This document shows positions 26,759-35,633 of a DNA stretch of 64,000 bases, one piece after another (the first letter of the stretch is position 1; each line of letters opens with the position of its first letter). The notes under the pieces are model-generated. The model did not search any database and was not told where the DNA came from. It saw only the letters and a program-made list of their open reading frames with translations. The DNA is from Micromonospora marina (GTDB lineage: Bacteria > Actinomycetota > Actinomycetes > Mycobacteriales > Micromonosporaceae). The stretch spans positions 62,001-126,000 of the forward strand of contig NZ_FMCV01000014.1 in the NCBI RefSeq assembly GCF_900091565.1, given 5' to 3'. A program made the position numbers and the translations under genes.

Positions 26759-27298
26759 TCAGTCGAACAACCGCCTGATCACGGTACGGGCGGCGGCCTC
26801 CGGGTCGTCGCCCACGCGGGGCGGCAGCGCGCCGGAGAGCCAGAGCGTGGCGAAGCCGTGCACGATCGACCAGGCCGCGAGCGCGTCGGCGTCCGGCTCC
26901 CGCCCGGTGTGCCGGGCCACGCCGCCGCGCAGCAGTTCGCCGGACCGGGCGCGGGCGGCGGCCAGCTCGGGGTCGCCGGCCCGGTACAGCTCGGGCCGGA
27001 ACATGACGTCGAAGTGTGCCCGGTGCCGCACCGCGAACCCGACGTAGGCCACGCCCGTGTCCAGCAGGTCGTCCCCGGCCTGCCGCAACGCGTCGGCGAG
27101 CAGGTCGAAGCCCTGGGTGGCGAACGCGGTGAGCAGCCCGGCCTTGTCGCCGAAGTGGTGCGCGGGCGCGGCGTGCGAGACCCCGGCCCGCCGGGCCAGT
27201 TCACGCAGGCTCAGCGCGGCCGGCCCGGACTCGGCGATCGCGTCGGCCGCGGTGCCGAGCAGGACGCGACGGAGGTCGCCGTGGTGATACGAGGCCAT
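26759..27298 (-). CDS. TetR-family transcriptional regulator
   Basis: A 179-residue repressor. Residues 1-50 form the TetR helix-turn-helix (ALSLRELARRAGVSHAAPAHHFGDKAGLLTAF); the C-terminus is a WHG-type ligand domain (SIVHGFATLWLSGALPP). The ATG at 27298 is the natural start. It is divergent from a DoxX-family gene, and the 85-bp interval contains two 15-bp palindromic sites, so it very likely represses itself and doxX. Confidence 0.93.
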   Translation of the reverse strand: MASYHHGDLRRVLLGTAADAIAESGPAALSLRELARRAGVSHAAPAHHFGDKAGLLTAFATQGFDLLADALRQAGDDLLDTGVAYVGFAVRHRAHFDVMFRPELYRAGDPELAAARARSGELLRGGVARHTGREPDADALAAWSIVHGFATLWLSGALPPRVGDDPEAAARTVIRRLFD

Positions 27299-27311
27299 GC
27301 CGCCACCCTAA

Positions 27312-27360
27312 CTTGCCATTGACAAGATGGTACGCGCCGCGCAATCTTGTCATCGACAAG
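27312..27360. promoter_or_regulatory. Twin TetR operators between tetR and doxX
   Basis: CTTGCCATTGACAAG (27312-27326) and CTTGTCATCGACAAG (27346-27360) are near-perfect inverted repeats of the form CTTGyCATnGrCAAG, spaced 34 bp centre to centre. Each is followed by ATG-type sequence but overlaps neither start codon. Confidence 0.8.
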
Positions 27361-27383
27361 ATGACAGTCGGAGGGATCGGCAC

Positions 27384-27827
27384 ATGGCACCCCTGATCGC
27401 ACTCCTCGCCGGTGCCGCGCTGGCCCGGACCGCCGGCCTGCTCGGCGTGGACGCCCTGGACGGGTGGCACCCCGCGCTGCGGGTCGGACTGGCGCTGATG
27501 TTCGCACTGACCGGCGTGGCCCACTTCGCGTCCCGCCGGGGCGACCTGATCGCGATGGTCCCGCCGTCGCTGCCCCGGCCCGGCCTGCTGGTCACCGTGA
27601 CCGGAGTGCTGGAACTCGCCGGCGCGCTCGCCCTGCTGTTCCCGGCCACCGCGCGCTGGGCCGCAGCCGGGCTGGCACTGCTGACGCTCGCCATGTTCCC
27701 GGCGAACGTGTCAGCCGAGCGGCGTCGCCTCACGCTCGCCGGGCGCCCGGTGACGCCGCTCGGCGCGCGTACGGTGCTCCAGGTCGTGTTCGTGGCAGCG
27801 GCGCTGGCGGTGACCCTCGGCGGATGA
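27384..27827 (+). CDS. DoxX-family membrane protein
   Basis: A 147-residue protein with four membrane helices (about residues 3-18, 28-43, 60-82 and 85-105) and a fifth hydrophobic C-terminal segment, characteristic of DoxX/DoxD-like proteins, which are linked to quinone or thiol redox homeostasis. The ATG at 27384 follows GGAGGGATC. It lies divergent from a TetR regulator with shared operators, so it is likely induced by a small hydrophobic compound. Confidence 0.85.
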   Translation: MAPLIALLAGAALARTAGLLGVDALDGWHPALRVGLALMFALTGVAHFASRRGDLIAMVPPSLPRPGLLVTVTGVLELAGALALLFPATARWAAAGLALLTLAMFPANVSAERRRLTLAGRPVTPLGARTVLQVVFVAAALAVTLGG

Positions 27828-27924
27828 GCTGCCGCGGCCCGGCGGCGCGTCCGCGCCGAGGGTGGCTGAGGAGATTCTCAGAAATAGTTTGGGCCCTGAT
27901 GATTCGGGGGCTAACCTGACGCCC

Positions 27925-28452
27925 GTGAACATGGGCCCGCTCGTCCGCTTCCCCGACGCGTTGCACCACGCACCACTCGGCCGGCTGATCTCGATCGCCG
28001 GTCACGTCGTCGAGCAGCACTGGGGGCGATACCTGGCCGAACACCACGGGCTCACGTCCGCCGGCATGCGGGTCCTGATGATCCTCCTCCGCTCCGGCGA
28101 CGTGAGCCACCGGGAAATGGCCGAGCTGTGCTTCGTCCGGCCCGCCACGCTCACCGGCATCGTGGACACGCTCGAACGCGACGGCTTCGTCAGCCGCCGT
28201 CGCGCCCCGGAGGACCGCCGCACGGTCCGGCTCACCCTGACCGACAAGGGCGGCGACCACGCCCGCGCCATCATCGACATGATCCACAGCGGCCGGCCGT
28301 TGACGTCGGTCGACGCCGACCCGGCCAACCGGGCGGTGATCCGCGAGTTCCTGATCGAAATCATCACCGGCATGTCCGACGGGGACCTCCGTCGGTTGAA
28401 CCGGGACAGCGAGTCCGACACCGAGCCGCCGACGGGGAGCCATCCGTGTTGA
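27925..28452 (+). CDS. MarR-family transcriptional regulator
   Basis: A 175-residue winged-helix protein. It contains LTSAGMRVLMILLRSGDVSHREMAELCFVRPATLTGIVDTLERDG (recognition helix) and the beta-wing FVSRRRAPEDRRTVRLTLTDKG. The GTG at 27925 has TAACCT at 27912-27917, seven bases upstream, indicating a leaderless mRNA; ATG 27931 is the alternative. Its stop overlaps the GTG of the first of two ABC exporter genes, so it heads a three-gene operon and probably represses it in response to an exported drug. Confidence 0.93.
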   Translation: MNMGPLVRFPDALHHAPLGRLISIAGHVVEQHWGRYLAEHHGLTSAGMRVLMILLRSGDVSHREMAELCFVRPATLTGIVDTLERDGFVSRRRAPEDRRTVRLTLTDKGGDHARAIIDMIHSGRPLTSVDADPANRAVIREFLIEIITGMSDGDLRRLNRDSESDTEPPTGSHPC

Positions 28453-30179
28453 TCCGCCTGCTCCGCACACATCTGCACCCGTACCGACGATGGCTGGCCG
28501 CCGTGGTGGCGTTCCAGTTCGTCGGCACCATCGCCTCGCTCTACCTGCCCAGCCTCAACGCCGACATCATCGACCGGGGCGTCGCGGTCGGCGACACCGA
28601 CCAGATCATCCGTACGGGCGGGTGGATGCTGCTGGTCAGCCTGCTCCAGATCGCCTGCTCGATCGCCGCCGTGTACTTCGGCGCGAAAACCGCGATGGCA
28701 TTCGGCCGCGACGTACGCGGCTCGATCTTCCGGCGCGTCAACACCTTCTCCGCCCGCGAGGTCGCCCGGTTCGGGGCGCCGTCCCTGATCACCCGCAACA
28801 CCAACGACGTCCAGCAGGTGCAGATGCTGGTGCTGCTGAGCTGCACCATGCTCGTGGCCGCGCCGATCATGAGCGTCGGCGGCGTGGTGATGGCGCTGCG
28901 CGAGGACGTCGGGCTTTCCTGGCTCGTGGTGGTCTGCGTACCGGTGCTCGCCGTCGCGCTGGGCCTGATCATCCGCCGGATGGTGCCGGGCTTCCGGCTC
29001 ATGCAGACCCGGATAGACACCGTCAACCGGGTGCTGCGCGAACAGATCACCGGCATCCGCGTGGTCCGGGCGTTCGTCCGTGAGCCGTACGAGACCGACC
29101 GGTTCCGGGTCGCGAACACCGACCTGACCACCACCGCGCTGCGGATCGGGCGGCTCCAGGCGCTGATCTTCCCGATCGTGATGCTGGTGCTGAACGTCTC
29201 CAGCGTCGCGGTGCTCTGGTTCGGCGCCGCGCGGGTCGACTCCGGTCAGATCCAGGTCGGCGCGCTCACCGCGTTCCTGCAGTACCTGATGCAGATCCTG
29301 ATGGCGGTCATGATGGCCACCTTCATGCTGATGATGGTGCCCCGGGCCGCGGTCTGCGCCGAGCGCATCGAGGAGGTGCTGGACACCGACTCGTCGGTGG
29401 TGCCGTCGCCCGACCCGGTCACCGAGGTCACCGGCCGGGGTGAGCTGGAACTACGCGGCGCCGGGTTCCAGTACCCGGGCGCGAGCGCCCCGGTGCTGCA
29501 CGACATCTCGTTCCGCGCCGGGCCGGGCCGGACCACGGCGATCATCGGATCCACCGGCGCCGGCAAGACCACGCTGCTGACGCTCATCCCCCGGCTGGTC
29601 GACCCGACCGCCGGCACCGTCCTGGTCGACGGCGTGGACGTACGGGACCTGGCTCCGGACGAGTTGTGGCGGCGGATCGGGCTGGTGCCCCAGCGGCCGT
29701 ACCTGTTCACCGGCACCGTCGCCAGCAACCTGCGCTACGGCAACCCGGACGCCACCGACGCGGACCTGTGGGCAGCGCTGGAGATCGCCCAGGCACGCGA
29801 CTTCGTCGCCGAGATGCCGGGCGGGCTGGAGGCGCCGATCGCGCAGGGCGGCACGAACGTCTCCGGCGGCCAGCGGCAACGCCTGGCCATCGCCCGCGCG
29901 CTCGTCCGCAAGCCGGAGATCTACCTGTTCGACGACTCCTTCTCCGCGCTCGACCTCGGCACGGACGCCCGGCTGCGGGCCGCCCTCAAGCCGGTCACCG
30001 CGGACGCGGCGGTGGTGATCGTGGCCCAACGGGTCTCCACGATCGTCGACGCCGACCAGATCATCGTGCTCGAGGACGGGGGTGTCGTCGGCATGGGACG
30101 ACACGAGGAACTGCTGGAGAGCTGCCCCACGTACGCCGAGATCGTGGCGTCGCAGCAGACGGCGGAGGTGGCGGCCTGA
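28446..30179 (+). CDS. Heterodimeric ABC multidrug exporter, subunit 1 (degenerate ATP site)
   Basis: A 577-residue half-transporter. The N-terminal part has six membrane helices (about residues 15-300); the ATPase is C-terminal, with Walker [12 protein letters not shown], signature [16 protein letters not shown] and Walker [13 protein letters not shown]. The catalytic Glu after Walker B is replaced by Asp, as in the non-hydrolysing site of heterodimeric exporters such as TM287/288 and BmrCD. It overlaps marR by 7 bp and the next ABC gene by one base, so the three are coupled. It is presumed to form a dimer with the following protein. Confidence 0.93.
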   Translation: MLIRLLRTHLHPYRRWLAAVVAFQFVGTIASLYLPSLNADIIDRGVAVGDTDQIIRTGGWMLLVSLLQIACSIAAVYFGAKTAMAFGRDVRGSIFRRVNTFSAREVARFGAPSLITRNTNDVQQVQMLVLLSCTMLVAAPIMSVGGVVMALREDVGLSWLVVVCVPVLAVALGLIIRRMVPGFRLMQTRIDTVNRVLREQITGIRVVRAFVREPYETDRFRVANTDLTTTALRIGRLQALIFPIVMLVLNVSSVAVLWFGAARVDSGQIQVGALTAFLQYLMQILMAVMMATFMLMMVPRAAVCAERIEEVLDTDSSVVPSPDPVTEVTGRGELELRGAGFQYPGASAPVLHDISFRAGPGRTTAIIGSTGAGKTTLLTLIPRLVDPTAGTVLVDGVDVRDLAPDELWRRIGLVPQRPYLFTGTVASNLRYGNPDATDADLWAALEIAQARDFVAEMPGGLEAPIAQGGTNVSGGQRQRLAIARALVRKPEIYLFDDSFSALDLGTDARLRAALKPVTADAAVVIVAQRVSTIVDADQIIVLEDGGVVGMGRHEELLESCPTYAEIVASQQTAEVAA

Positions 30180-32224
30180 TGACGTCGTCGGTACCGCAGC
30201 AGAAGAACGAGCCGACGCGGCTGCCACCGGCCGGGCGGCGTCCCGGCGGCGGCCCGCCGCTCATGAGCATGGGCATGCCGGCCGAGAAGGCGATGAACTT
30301 CGGGCCGTCGGCACGCCGGCTGCTGGGGCGGCTGCGGCCGTACCGGCTCCAGCTCACCGGCGTGCTCGCGCTGGCCCTGGCCAGCGTCGGGCTCAGCGTC
30401 ATCGGTCCGAAGGTGCTCGGCCACGCCACCGACATCATCTTCAGCGGGGTGATCGGGCGGCAGCTGCCGCCGGGCACCACCACCGAGGCGGCGGCGGAGG
30501 CGGCCCGCGCCGAGGGCAACGGCAACTTCGCCGACATGCTGGCACGGATGGACGTGATCCCGGGCACCGGCATCGACTTCGACGCGCTGGGCCGGGTGCT
30601 GGCATTCGCTGTCGTGCTCTACGTCGGCGCGAGCATGCTCCAGTGGGCGCAGGGCTGGGTGCTCAACGGGGTGGTGCAGCGCACCGTGCTGACGCTGCGC
30701 GCCGACGTGGAGGACAAGCTCAACCGGCTGCCGCTGCCCTACTTCGACAAGCAGCCCCGCGGTGAGCTGCTCAGCCGCGTCACGAACGACATCGACAACG
30801 TGTCGCAGACGCTCCAGCAGACGCTGAGCCAGCTGCTCACGTCGCTGCTCACCGTCGTCGGCGTACTCGGGATGATGTTCTGGATCTCGCCGCTGCTGGC
30901 GGTCGTCGCGCTCGTCGCGGTGCCGCTGTCGGTGGTGGTCACCGGCCAGGTCGCCAAGCGGTCGCAGGGCAAGTTCATCGCCCAGTGGAAGCACACCGGT
31001 GAGCTGAACGGCCAGATCGAGGAGGCGTACACCGGGCACGAGCTGGTCAAGGTCTTCGGCCGGCAGAAGGAGGTCGAGGCCGCCTTCCACGCCAAGAACG
31101 AGGAGCTGTTCCGGGCCGGCTTCGGCGCGCAGTTCGTCTCCGGGCTGATCATGCCGGCGATGTTCTTCATCGGGAACCTCAGCTACGTCGCGATCGCCGT
31201 GGTCGGCGGCCTGCGGGTCGCGTCGGGGTCGATGAGCCTCGGTGACGTGCAGGCGTTCATCCAGTACTCGCGGCAGTTCACCCAGCCGCTCACCCAGGTC
31301 GCGTCGATGGCCAACCTGCTGCAGTCCGGGGTCGCCTCGGCCGAGCGGGTCTTCGCCGTGCTCGACGCGGACGAGCAGAGCCCCGACCCGGCCGAGCCGG
31401 CCCGGGTCGCCGACCCGCACGGGCGGGTCGAGTTCGAGCACGTGTCGTTCCGGTACGACCCGGAGAAGCCGCTCATCGACGACCTGTCGCTGGTCGCCGA
31501 GCCGGGCCACACGGTCGCCATCGTCGGTCCCACCGGCGCCGGCAAGACGACACTGGTCAACCTGGTCATGCGGTTCTACGAGCTGGACGCCGGGCGGATC
31601 ACACTGGACGGGGTGGACATCTCCACGATGCGCCGCGACGACCTGCGCGGCCGGATCGGCATGGTGCTCCAGGACACCTGGCTGTTCGGCGGGACCATCC
31701 GGGACAACATCGCCTACGGCCGGCCGGACGCCACCGAGGAGGAGATCGTCGCCGCCGCCCGGGCGACGTTCGTGGACCGGTTCGTCCGCAGCCTGCCGGA
31801 CGGCTACGACACGGTGATCGACGAGGAGGGCAGCAACGTCAGCGCCGGGGAGAAGCAGCTCATCACCATCGCCCGCGCGTTCCTGGCCGAGCCGTCGCTG
31901 CTGATCCTGGACGAGGCGACCAGCTCGGTGGACACCCGGACCGAGGTGCTGCTCCAGCGGGCCATGGCGGCGTTGCGCTCGGACCGGACGAGTTTCGTCA
32001 TCGCGCACCGGCTGTCCACCATCCGCGACGCCGACCTGATCCTGATGATGGAGCAGGGCAGGATCGTCGAGCAGGGCACCCACGATCAGCTCGTCGCCGC
32101 CGGAGGCGCGTACGCCCGGCTCTACCGGGCGCAGTTCAGCGGCGCGGTGATCTCCGACGAGGTGCCGGCGCCCGCCCCGGCCGGCCCGCCGGGAACGCGC
32201 GCCGGCACGCCGGTCGGGAACTGA
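30179..32224 (+). CDS. Heterodimeric ABC multidrug exporter, subunit 2 (catalytic)
   Basis: A 681-residue half-transporter and partner of the previous one. A Pro/Gly-rich N-terminal tail precedes the membrane domain (about residues 50-390), which has an unusual acidic/Ala-rich extracellular insertion of about 45 residues between helices 1 and 2. The ATPase has Walker [12 protein letters not shown], signature [16 protein letters not shown] and a normal Walker [13 protein letters not shown] with catalytic Glu. The ATG overlaps the stop of the first subunit (TGATG). A strong terminator ends the operon. Confidence 0.93.
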   Translation: MTSSVPQQKNEPTRLPPAGRRPGGGPPLMSMGMPAEKAMNFGPSARRLLGRLRPYRLQLTGVLALALASVGLSVIGPKVLGHATDIIFSGVIGRQLPPGTTTEAAAEAARAEGNGNFADMLARMDVIPGTGIDFDALGRVLAFAVVLYVGASMLQWAQGWVLNGVVQRTVLTLRADVEDKLNRLPLPYFDKQPRGELLSRVTNDIDNVSQTLQQTLSQLLTSLLTVVGVLGMMFWISPLLAVVALVAVPLSVVVTGQVAKRSQGKFIAQWKHTGELNGQIEEAYTGHELVKVFGRQKEVEAAFHAKNEELFRAGFGAQFVSGLIMPAMFFIGNLSYVAIAVVGGLRVASGSMSLGDVQAFIQYSRQFTQPLTQVASMANLLQSGVASAERVFAVLDADEQSPDPAEPARVADPHGRVEFEHVSFRYDPEKPLIDDLSLVAEPGHTVAIVGPTGAGKTTLVNLVMRFYELDAGRITLDGVDISTMRRDDLRGRIGMVLQDTWLFGGTIRDNIAYGRPDATEEEIVAAARATFVDRFVRSLPDGYDTVIDEEGSNVSAGEKQLITIARAFLAEPSLLILDEATSSVDTRTEVLLQRAMAALRSDRTSFVIAHRLSTIRDADLILMMEQGRIVEQGTHDQLVAAGGAYARLYRAQFSGAVISDEVPAPAPAGPPGTRAGTPVGN

Positions 32225-32256
32225 CGTGGACCCGGCCACAGGTCCGGCACCGGTCC

Positions 32257-32287
32257 CCGTCCGGGTGCCCTCCCGGCACCCGGACGG
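32257..32287. terminator. Hairpin terminator between ABC exporter and ThrRS-like genes
   Basis: Perfect 13-bp inverted repeat (CCGTCCGGGTGCC at 32257-32269, complement at 32275-32287) with a 5-nt loop, in the 70 bp between convergent genes. Confidence 0.85.
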
Positions 32288-32294
32288 GCCGGGG

Positions 32295-33512
32295 TCAGGC
32301 CGGCGGGAGCAGCCCCGCCGACCGGCTCGCGACCACCGCCCCGATCAGGCCCAGCGCCTGCGCGGCGGGCATCGGGTCGAGCACCCGGCCGTCGCGCAGG
32401 CGCAGCGAGAGCGACCCGCCGGCCGCCTCCCGGGCGCCGAGAACCCCGGTGTACGGGACGCGGCGGCGGGACGCGTCCCGGATCCGCGCACCCAGCGAAC
32501 CGGCCTGGTCCACCTCGACCCGCAGCCCGGCCGCCTCGGCCCGGCGGGCCAGCCCGGCGGCCGCGTCGGCCTGCGCCGCGTCGACCGGGAGCAGCAGCAA
32601 CTGCACCGGGGCGTACCAGGCGGGGAAGGCGCCCTCGTGCACCTCGATCAGGTACGCGAACAGCCGCTCCATGCTGCCGACCAGACTCCGGTGCACCATC
32701 ACCGGCCGTTTCCGGCGGCCGTCCGAGCCGGTGTACGACAGGTCGAACCGCTCCGGCTTGTCGAAGTCGAGCTGGACGGTGGAGATGGTCGACTCCCGGC
32801 CGGCCGCGTCCACGATCTGAATGTCGATCTTCGGGCCGTAGAATGCGGCCTCGCCGGGCACCTCGACGACGTCCACCCCGTCGAGCGCGGCGCGGAGCAT
32901 TTCCTCGGCCCGCGCCCAGCTCGCGTCGTCGCCCACGTACCGCTGGTCCGGCCCGCGCAGCGACAACCGGAACCCGGCCGGACGGACGCCGAGCACGGCG
33001 TGCGCCTCGCCGATCAGCCGCAGGATCTCGCGGACCTCGTCGCCGACCTGCTCCAGGGCGCAGAAGTTGTGCGCGTCGTTCAGCGAGATGGCCCGCACCC
33101 GGGACAGCCCGCCGAGCACCCCGGAGCGTTCCGCCCGGTACATCCCGCCCAGCTCGGCGACCCGCAGCGGCAGTTCCCGGTAGGACCGGCCGCGGGCGCG
33201 GAACACGAGGGCGTGGTGCGGGCAGAGCGCCGGGCGCAGCACGAACTCGTCGTCGGCGCTCAGCCGCATCGGCGGGAACATGTCGTCGGCGAAGTAGCCC
33301 AGGTGCCCGGACAGCTCGAACAGCTCCCGCTTGCCGAGCGGCGGCGAGTAGACGTGCCGGTAGCCGGCCCGGCGCTCCAACTCCCGGACGTACTCCTCGA
33401 CGGCGTGCCGGGCGGCGGCGCCGGCCGGCAGCCAGATCGGCAGCCCGGCGCCCGCGAGCGGATCGGAGACGAACAGCTCCAGCTCCCGGCCGAGCCTGCG
33501 GTGGTCGATCAT
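32295..33512 (-). CDS. Threonyl-tRNA synthetase-like protein lacking TGS and editing domains
   Basis: A 405-residue class II synthetase. It begins at DHRRLGRELELF, the point where the catalytic domain of ThrRS starts, so both N-terminal domains (TGS and N2 editing) of the roughly 640-residue enzyme are absent. Motif 2 is MYRAERSGVLGGLSRVR. The three zinc ligands that bind threonine are kept: Cys97 (LRPALCPHH), His148 (LNDAHNF) and His274 (RPVMVHRSL). The C-terminal anticodon-binding domain (about residues 300-405) is present. The usual MNCPGH is changed to ALCPHH. The ATG follows AAGGAG. It could be a stand-by or drug-resistant ThrRS or a specialised Thr-activating enzyme; it cannot edit Ser-tRNA. 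A Thr-codon leader lies upstream. Confidence 0.9.
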   Translation of the reverse strand: MIDHRRLGRELELFVSDPLAGAGLPIWLPAGAAARHAVEEYVRELERRAGYRHVYSPPLGKRELFELSGHLGYFADDMFPPMRLSADDEFVLRPALCPHHALVFRARGRSYRELPLRVAELGGMYRAERSGVLGGLSRVRAISLNDAHNFCALEQVGDEVREILRLIGEAHAVLGVRPAGFRLSLRGPDQRYVGDDASWARAEEMLRAALDGVDVVEVPGEAAFYGPKIDIQIVDAAGRESTISTVQLDFDKPERFDLSYTGSDGRRKRPVMVHRSLVGSMERLFAYLIEVHEGAFPAWYAPVQLLLLPVDAAQADAAAGLARRAEAAGLRVEVDQAGSLGARIRDASRRRVPYTGVLGAREAAGGSLSLRLRDGRVLDPMPAAQALGLIGAVVASRSAGLLPPA

Positions 33513-33564
33513 GTCGCTCTCCTTGTTCGGGTACGACCCGGAGGCGAGCAGGCCGGGAACGCCG

Positions 33565-33597
33565 CGAGGCCCCGGAGCGGATCGCCCCGGGGCCTCG
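33565..33597 (-). terminator. Putative attenuator hairpin before the ThrRS-like gene
   Basis: Perfect 11-bp inverted repeat (CGAGGCCCCGG at 33565-33575, complement at 33587-33597) with an 11-nt loop, located between the Thr-rich leader stop and the synthetase gene. It has no U-run, which is common in high-GC actinomycete terminators. A smaller hairpin, CGCCGGG-TGTT-CCCGGCG, lies inside the leader just after the Thr codons. Confidence 0.6.
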
Positions 33598-33609
33598 TCG
33601 ACGGAAACG

Positions 33610-33663
33610 TCAGTGCGGCGCGCCGGGAACACCCGGCGTCGTGGTCACTACCGCGCTGCGCAT
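33610..33663 (-). CDS. Threonine-codon leader peptide
   Basis: A 17-residue open frame MRSAVVTTTPGVPGAPH with three consecutive Thr codons (ACC ACG ACG) at codons 7-9. TATCGT at 33675-33670 lies six bases before the ATG, so it would be translated from the very 5' end of a leaderless transcript. It lies 97 bp upstream of the ThrRS-like gene, with a hairpin between. This is the layout of ribosome-mediated attenuation. Too short to prove by coding statistics. Confidence 0.6.
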   Translation of the reverse strand: MRSAVVTTTPGVPGAPH

Positions 33664-33719
33664 GCCCGGACGATAGGCGCGCGGATGTCGACGGTGCACC
33701 TGGATTTCGGAGGACGGGT

Positions 33720-33754
33720 GCGGGTCGCCGGCACGGGACCTGCCGGCGACCCGC
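33720..33754. terminator. Long hairpin in a 342-bp interval without a gene
   Basis: A perfect 14-bp inverted repeat (GCGGGTCGCCGGCA at 33720-33733, complement at 33741-33754) with a 7-nt loop. It stands between divergent genes, where a terminator is not expected. The rest of 33664-34005 has no convincing gene: short frames there lack coding-like third positions and ribosome sites. Confidence 0.55.
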
Positions 33755-34005
33755 GGCGGCCCGGGCATCGGAAACGGCGGACCCGACGGCTCCGGTGCCG
33801 CGTGCGATAAACGGTACGCCGGGAATCGACGATGTGCCGCCCTGCCCCGGGTGGTACGCCCCGATGACCCGTCACCCGCAGGCGGGCCGCCTCGTTTCCC
33901 ATCTACGGCCTGCCGGAGCCGGCTGTCATCGTGCGGTGGGGCCGGTGATGGTGACGACGGACACGGCGTCCGGCTCGATCCGGTCGAACGGAGAACCCCG
34001 GCGAG

Positions 34006-34638
34006 GTGGCGGTCGTGGCCGAACTCATCTCTGACGTCGCGTCGCCCATGTGGGCGTACGCGCTGCTGCTGATCCTGCTGATCGCCGACGCCTTCGTCCC
34101 GGTGGTGCCGACCCAGCTCCTCATGATCACCAGTGGGGCGCTGACCGTGTACGGCGGGCTCAGCCTGCCGCTGACCATCGCGGTCGGCGCGGCCGGCGTG
34201 TTCATCGGTGACCTCGCCTGCTACCTGATCGGCCGCAGTACGCCGACCCGCCGCGCGGCACGCGCCACCACACCCGGCAGGGCACGCCGGGCGGTCACCC
34301 GGGTCACCCGGGGGCTGCGGGAACCGGGGCCGCTGGTGATCCTGCTCTGCCGTTTCGTACCGGGCGGCCGGATGGCGGCCTGCTTCTCGGCCGGGCGCAG
34401 CCGCTACCCGTACCGCCTGTTCCTGCCGTACGAGGCGGCGGCGGCCCTGGCCTGGTCCAGCTACGGCACGCTCGTCGGTCACCTGGGCGGTACGGCGCTG
34501 ACCCACTCCGCGTGGCGGCTGCTGCTGATCGGTGGGGTGGCCGCTGCGGGGTTCGCGCTGGCCGGGTGGGCGATGACCTGGATCAGCAACAACCGGCAGA
34601 CCCGCGCCGAGGCCACCGCCGACTCCGCCGGCAGCTGA
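34006..34638 (+). CDS. DedA/VTT-domain membrane protein
   Basis: A 210-residue SNARE-associated Golgi (VTT) protein of the DedA family, thought to move lipids across the membrane or support envelope homeostasis. Several hydrophobic segments are visible, with a family-type core CRFVPGGRMAACFSAGRSRYPYRLF, the F-x-R-x-x-P-x-x-R region and conserved Gly loops. The GTG at 34006 is used; GTG 34015 is an alternative. A small open frame follows 37 bp downstream. Confidence 0.88.
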   Translation: MAVVAELISDVASPMWAYALLLILLIADAFVPVVPTQLLMITSGALTVYGGLSLPLTIAVGAAGVFIGDLACYLIGRSTPTRRAARATTPGRARRAVTRVTRGLREPGPLVILLCRFVPGGRMAACFSAGRSRYPYRLFLPYEAAAALAWSSYGTLVGHLGGTALTHSAWRLLLIGGVAAAGFALAGWAMTWISNNRQTRAEATADSAGS

Positions 34639-34675
34639 CCCCGAGCACCTGATCGACGTGAAGGAAGCACAGGCC

Positions 34676-34858
34676 ATGAACGACGCGGCGAGGTGGCACG
34701 ACGCCAAGGCCAGGGCCCGGCGGATCGATCCTTCGTGGGACGACGCCGAGCGCGCGGCGCAGCGCAGACATCTCAGGGAGCAGATGCTGGCATCGATCGC
34801 CGCCGCGCAACCGACGGGAGACCGGGCGGACGATCCACCTCGATCCGAACTCACCTGA
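34676..34858 (+). CDS. Small basic/acidic hypothetical protein
   Basis: A 60-residue charged helical protein (MNDAARWHDAKARARRIDPSW onward at 34676-34738). The ATG at 34676 is preceded by GAAGGAAG about nine bases upstream. No family is recognised. It probably belongs to the dedA transcript; its gene status rests on codon bias and the ribosome site. Confidence 0.5.
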   Translation: MNDAARWHDAKARARRIDPSWDDAERAAQRRHLREQMLASIAAAQPTGDRADDPPRSELT

Positions 34859-34954
34859 CGCGGTTCTCGGGGGTCCGGTAGGGGACGACCCGGGTAGTGG
34901 AGTGGGTGGTGGTCCCGGATCCGTCTGGGGCGGTCGCGGCGACAGGCTGGCCGT

Positions 34955-35608
34955 ATGCCTGGAACGCGGAGAAGTGGCCTGCTGGCCCTCGGCGGGATCG
35001 TCCTGGCGGCGGTGCTCGCGACGGTCGGTCACCTCGAGGTGAACGACGATCTGGATCCCTGGTCGCTGACCGTCAGCGACTTCGCCGTCTCCGATCGCGG
35101 CGGCGTCATCGACACGGCGATGGCGGTGCTCGCGGCGGCCAGTCTGGTGCTGCTGCCGTCGCTGCGCCGGGCGGGTGCGGGCCGGGTGCCGCTCGCGCTG
35201 CTGACCGCCTGGTCGGCCGGGCTGCTGGCCGCCGCCGTGGTGCCCACGAACGAGCCGGGTACGCCGATGGACACCGCCGCGTACGTGCACCGGTACGCCT
35301 CGGTGCTGTCGTTCCTGGCCCTGCCGGTGGCCGGCTGGCTGCTCGCCCGCCATCCGGTCGCCGGGGCCGCCGCCTGGCTGCGCGGGCTGACCGTGGCCAG
35401 CCTGGTGCTGGCGGCCGCGATGATCTGGTCCGCCTACCCCGGCGACCGTGCCCTGCTCGGCCTGATCGAGCGCGCGCTGATCCTGACGGAGACGGCCCTC
35501 CTGACCACCCTGGCCGTGCACCTCACCCTGACCAAAGCCGTCGATCATGCAGTCGTGGCCCCGCACGGACCGGGCATACCGGTCGGACCGGGGGCCGCAA
35601 CTCCATGA
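34955..35608 (+). CDS. DUF998-family membrane protein
   Basis: A 217-residue protein with six hydrophobic segments. It shows the DUF998 traits of an N-terminal helix followed by a loop containing DPWSLTVSDFAVSDRGG, and a conserved VPTNEPGTPM loop. The family's function is unknown. The ATG at 34955 fits the signal-anchor position. It converges with lpdA with only 25 bp between. Confidence 0.82.
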   Translation: MPGTRRSGLLALGGIVLAAVLATVGHLEVNDDLDPWSLTVSDFAVSDRGGVIDTAMAVLAAASLVLLPSLRRAGAGRVPLALLTAWSAGLLAAAVVPTNEPGTPMDTAAYVHRYASVLSFLALPVAGWLLARHPVAGAAAWLRGLTVASLVLAAAMIWSAYPGDRALLGLIERALILTETALLTTLAVHLTLTKAVDHAVVAPHGPGIPVGPGAATP

Positions 35609-35633
35609 TCGACGAGCAGCGGGGGCGGGAGGG

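Noticed and set aside
29921-32239. 772-codon minus-strand frame opposite the ABC exporter genes
   Set aside because: Shadow of the exporter subunits; His/Arg/Asp-rich without any domain pattern.
33863-34034. Short plus-strand frame before dedA
   Set aside because: No ribosome site, mixed codon use, and it overlaps the dedA start.
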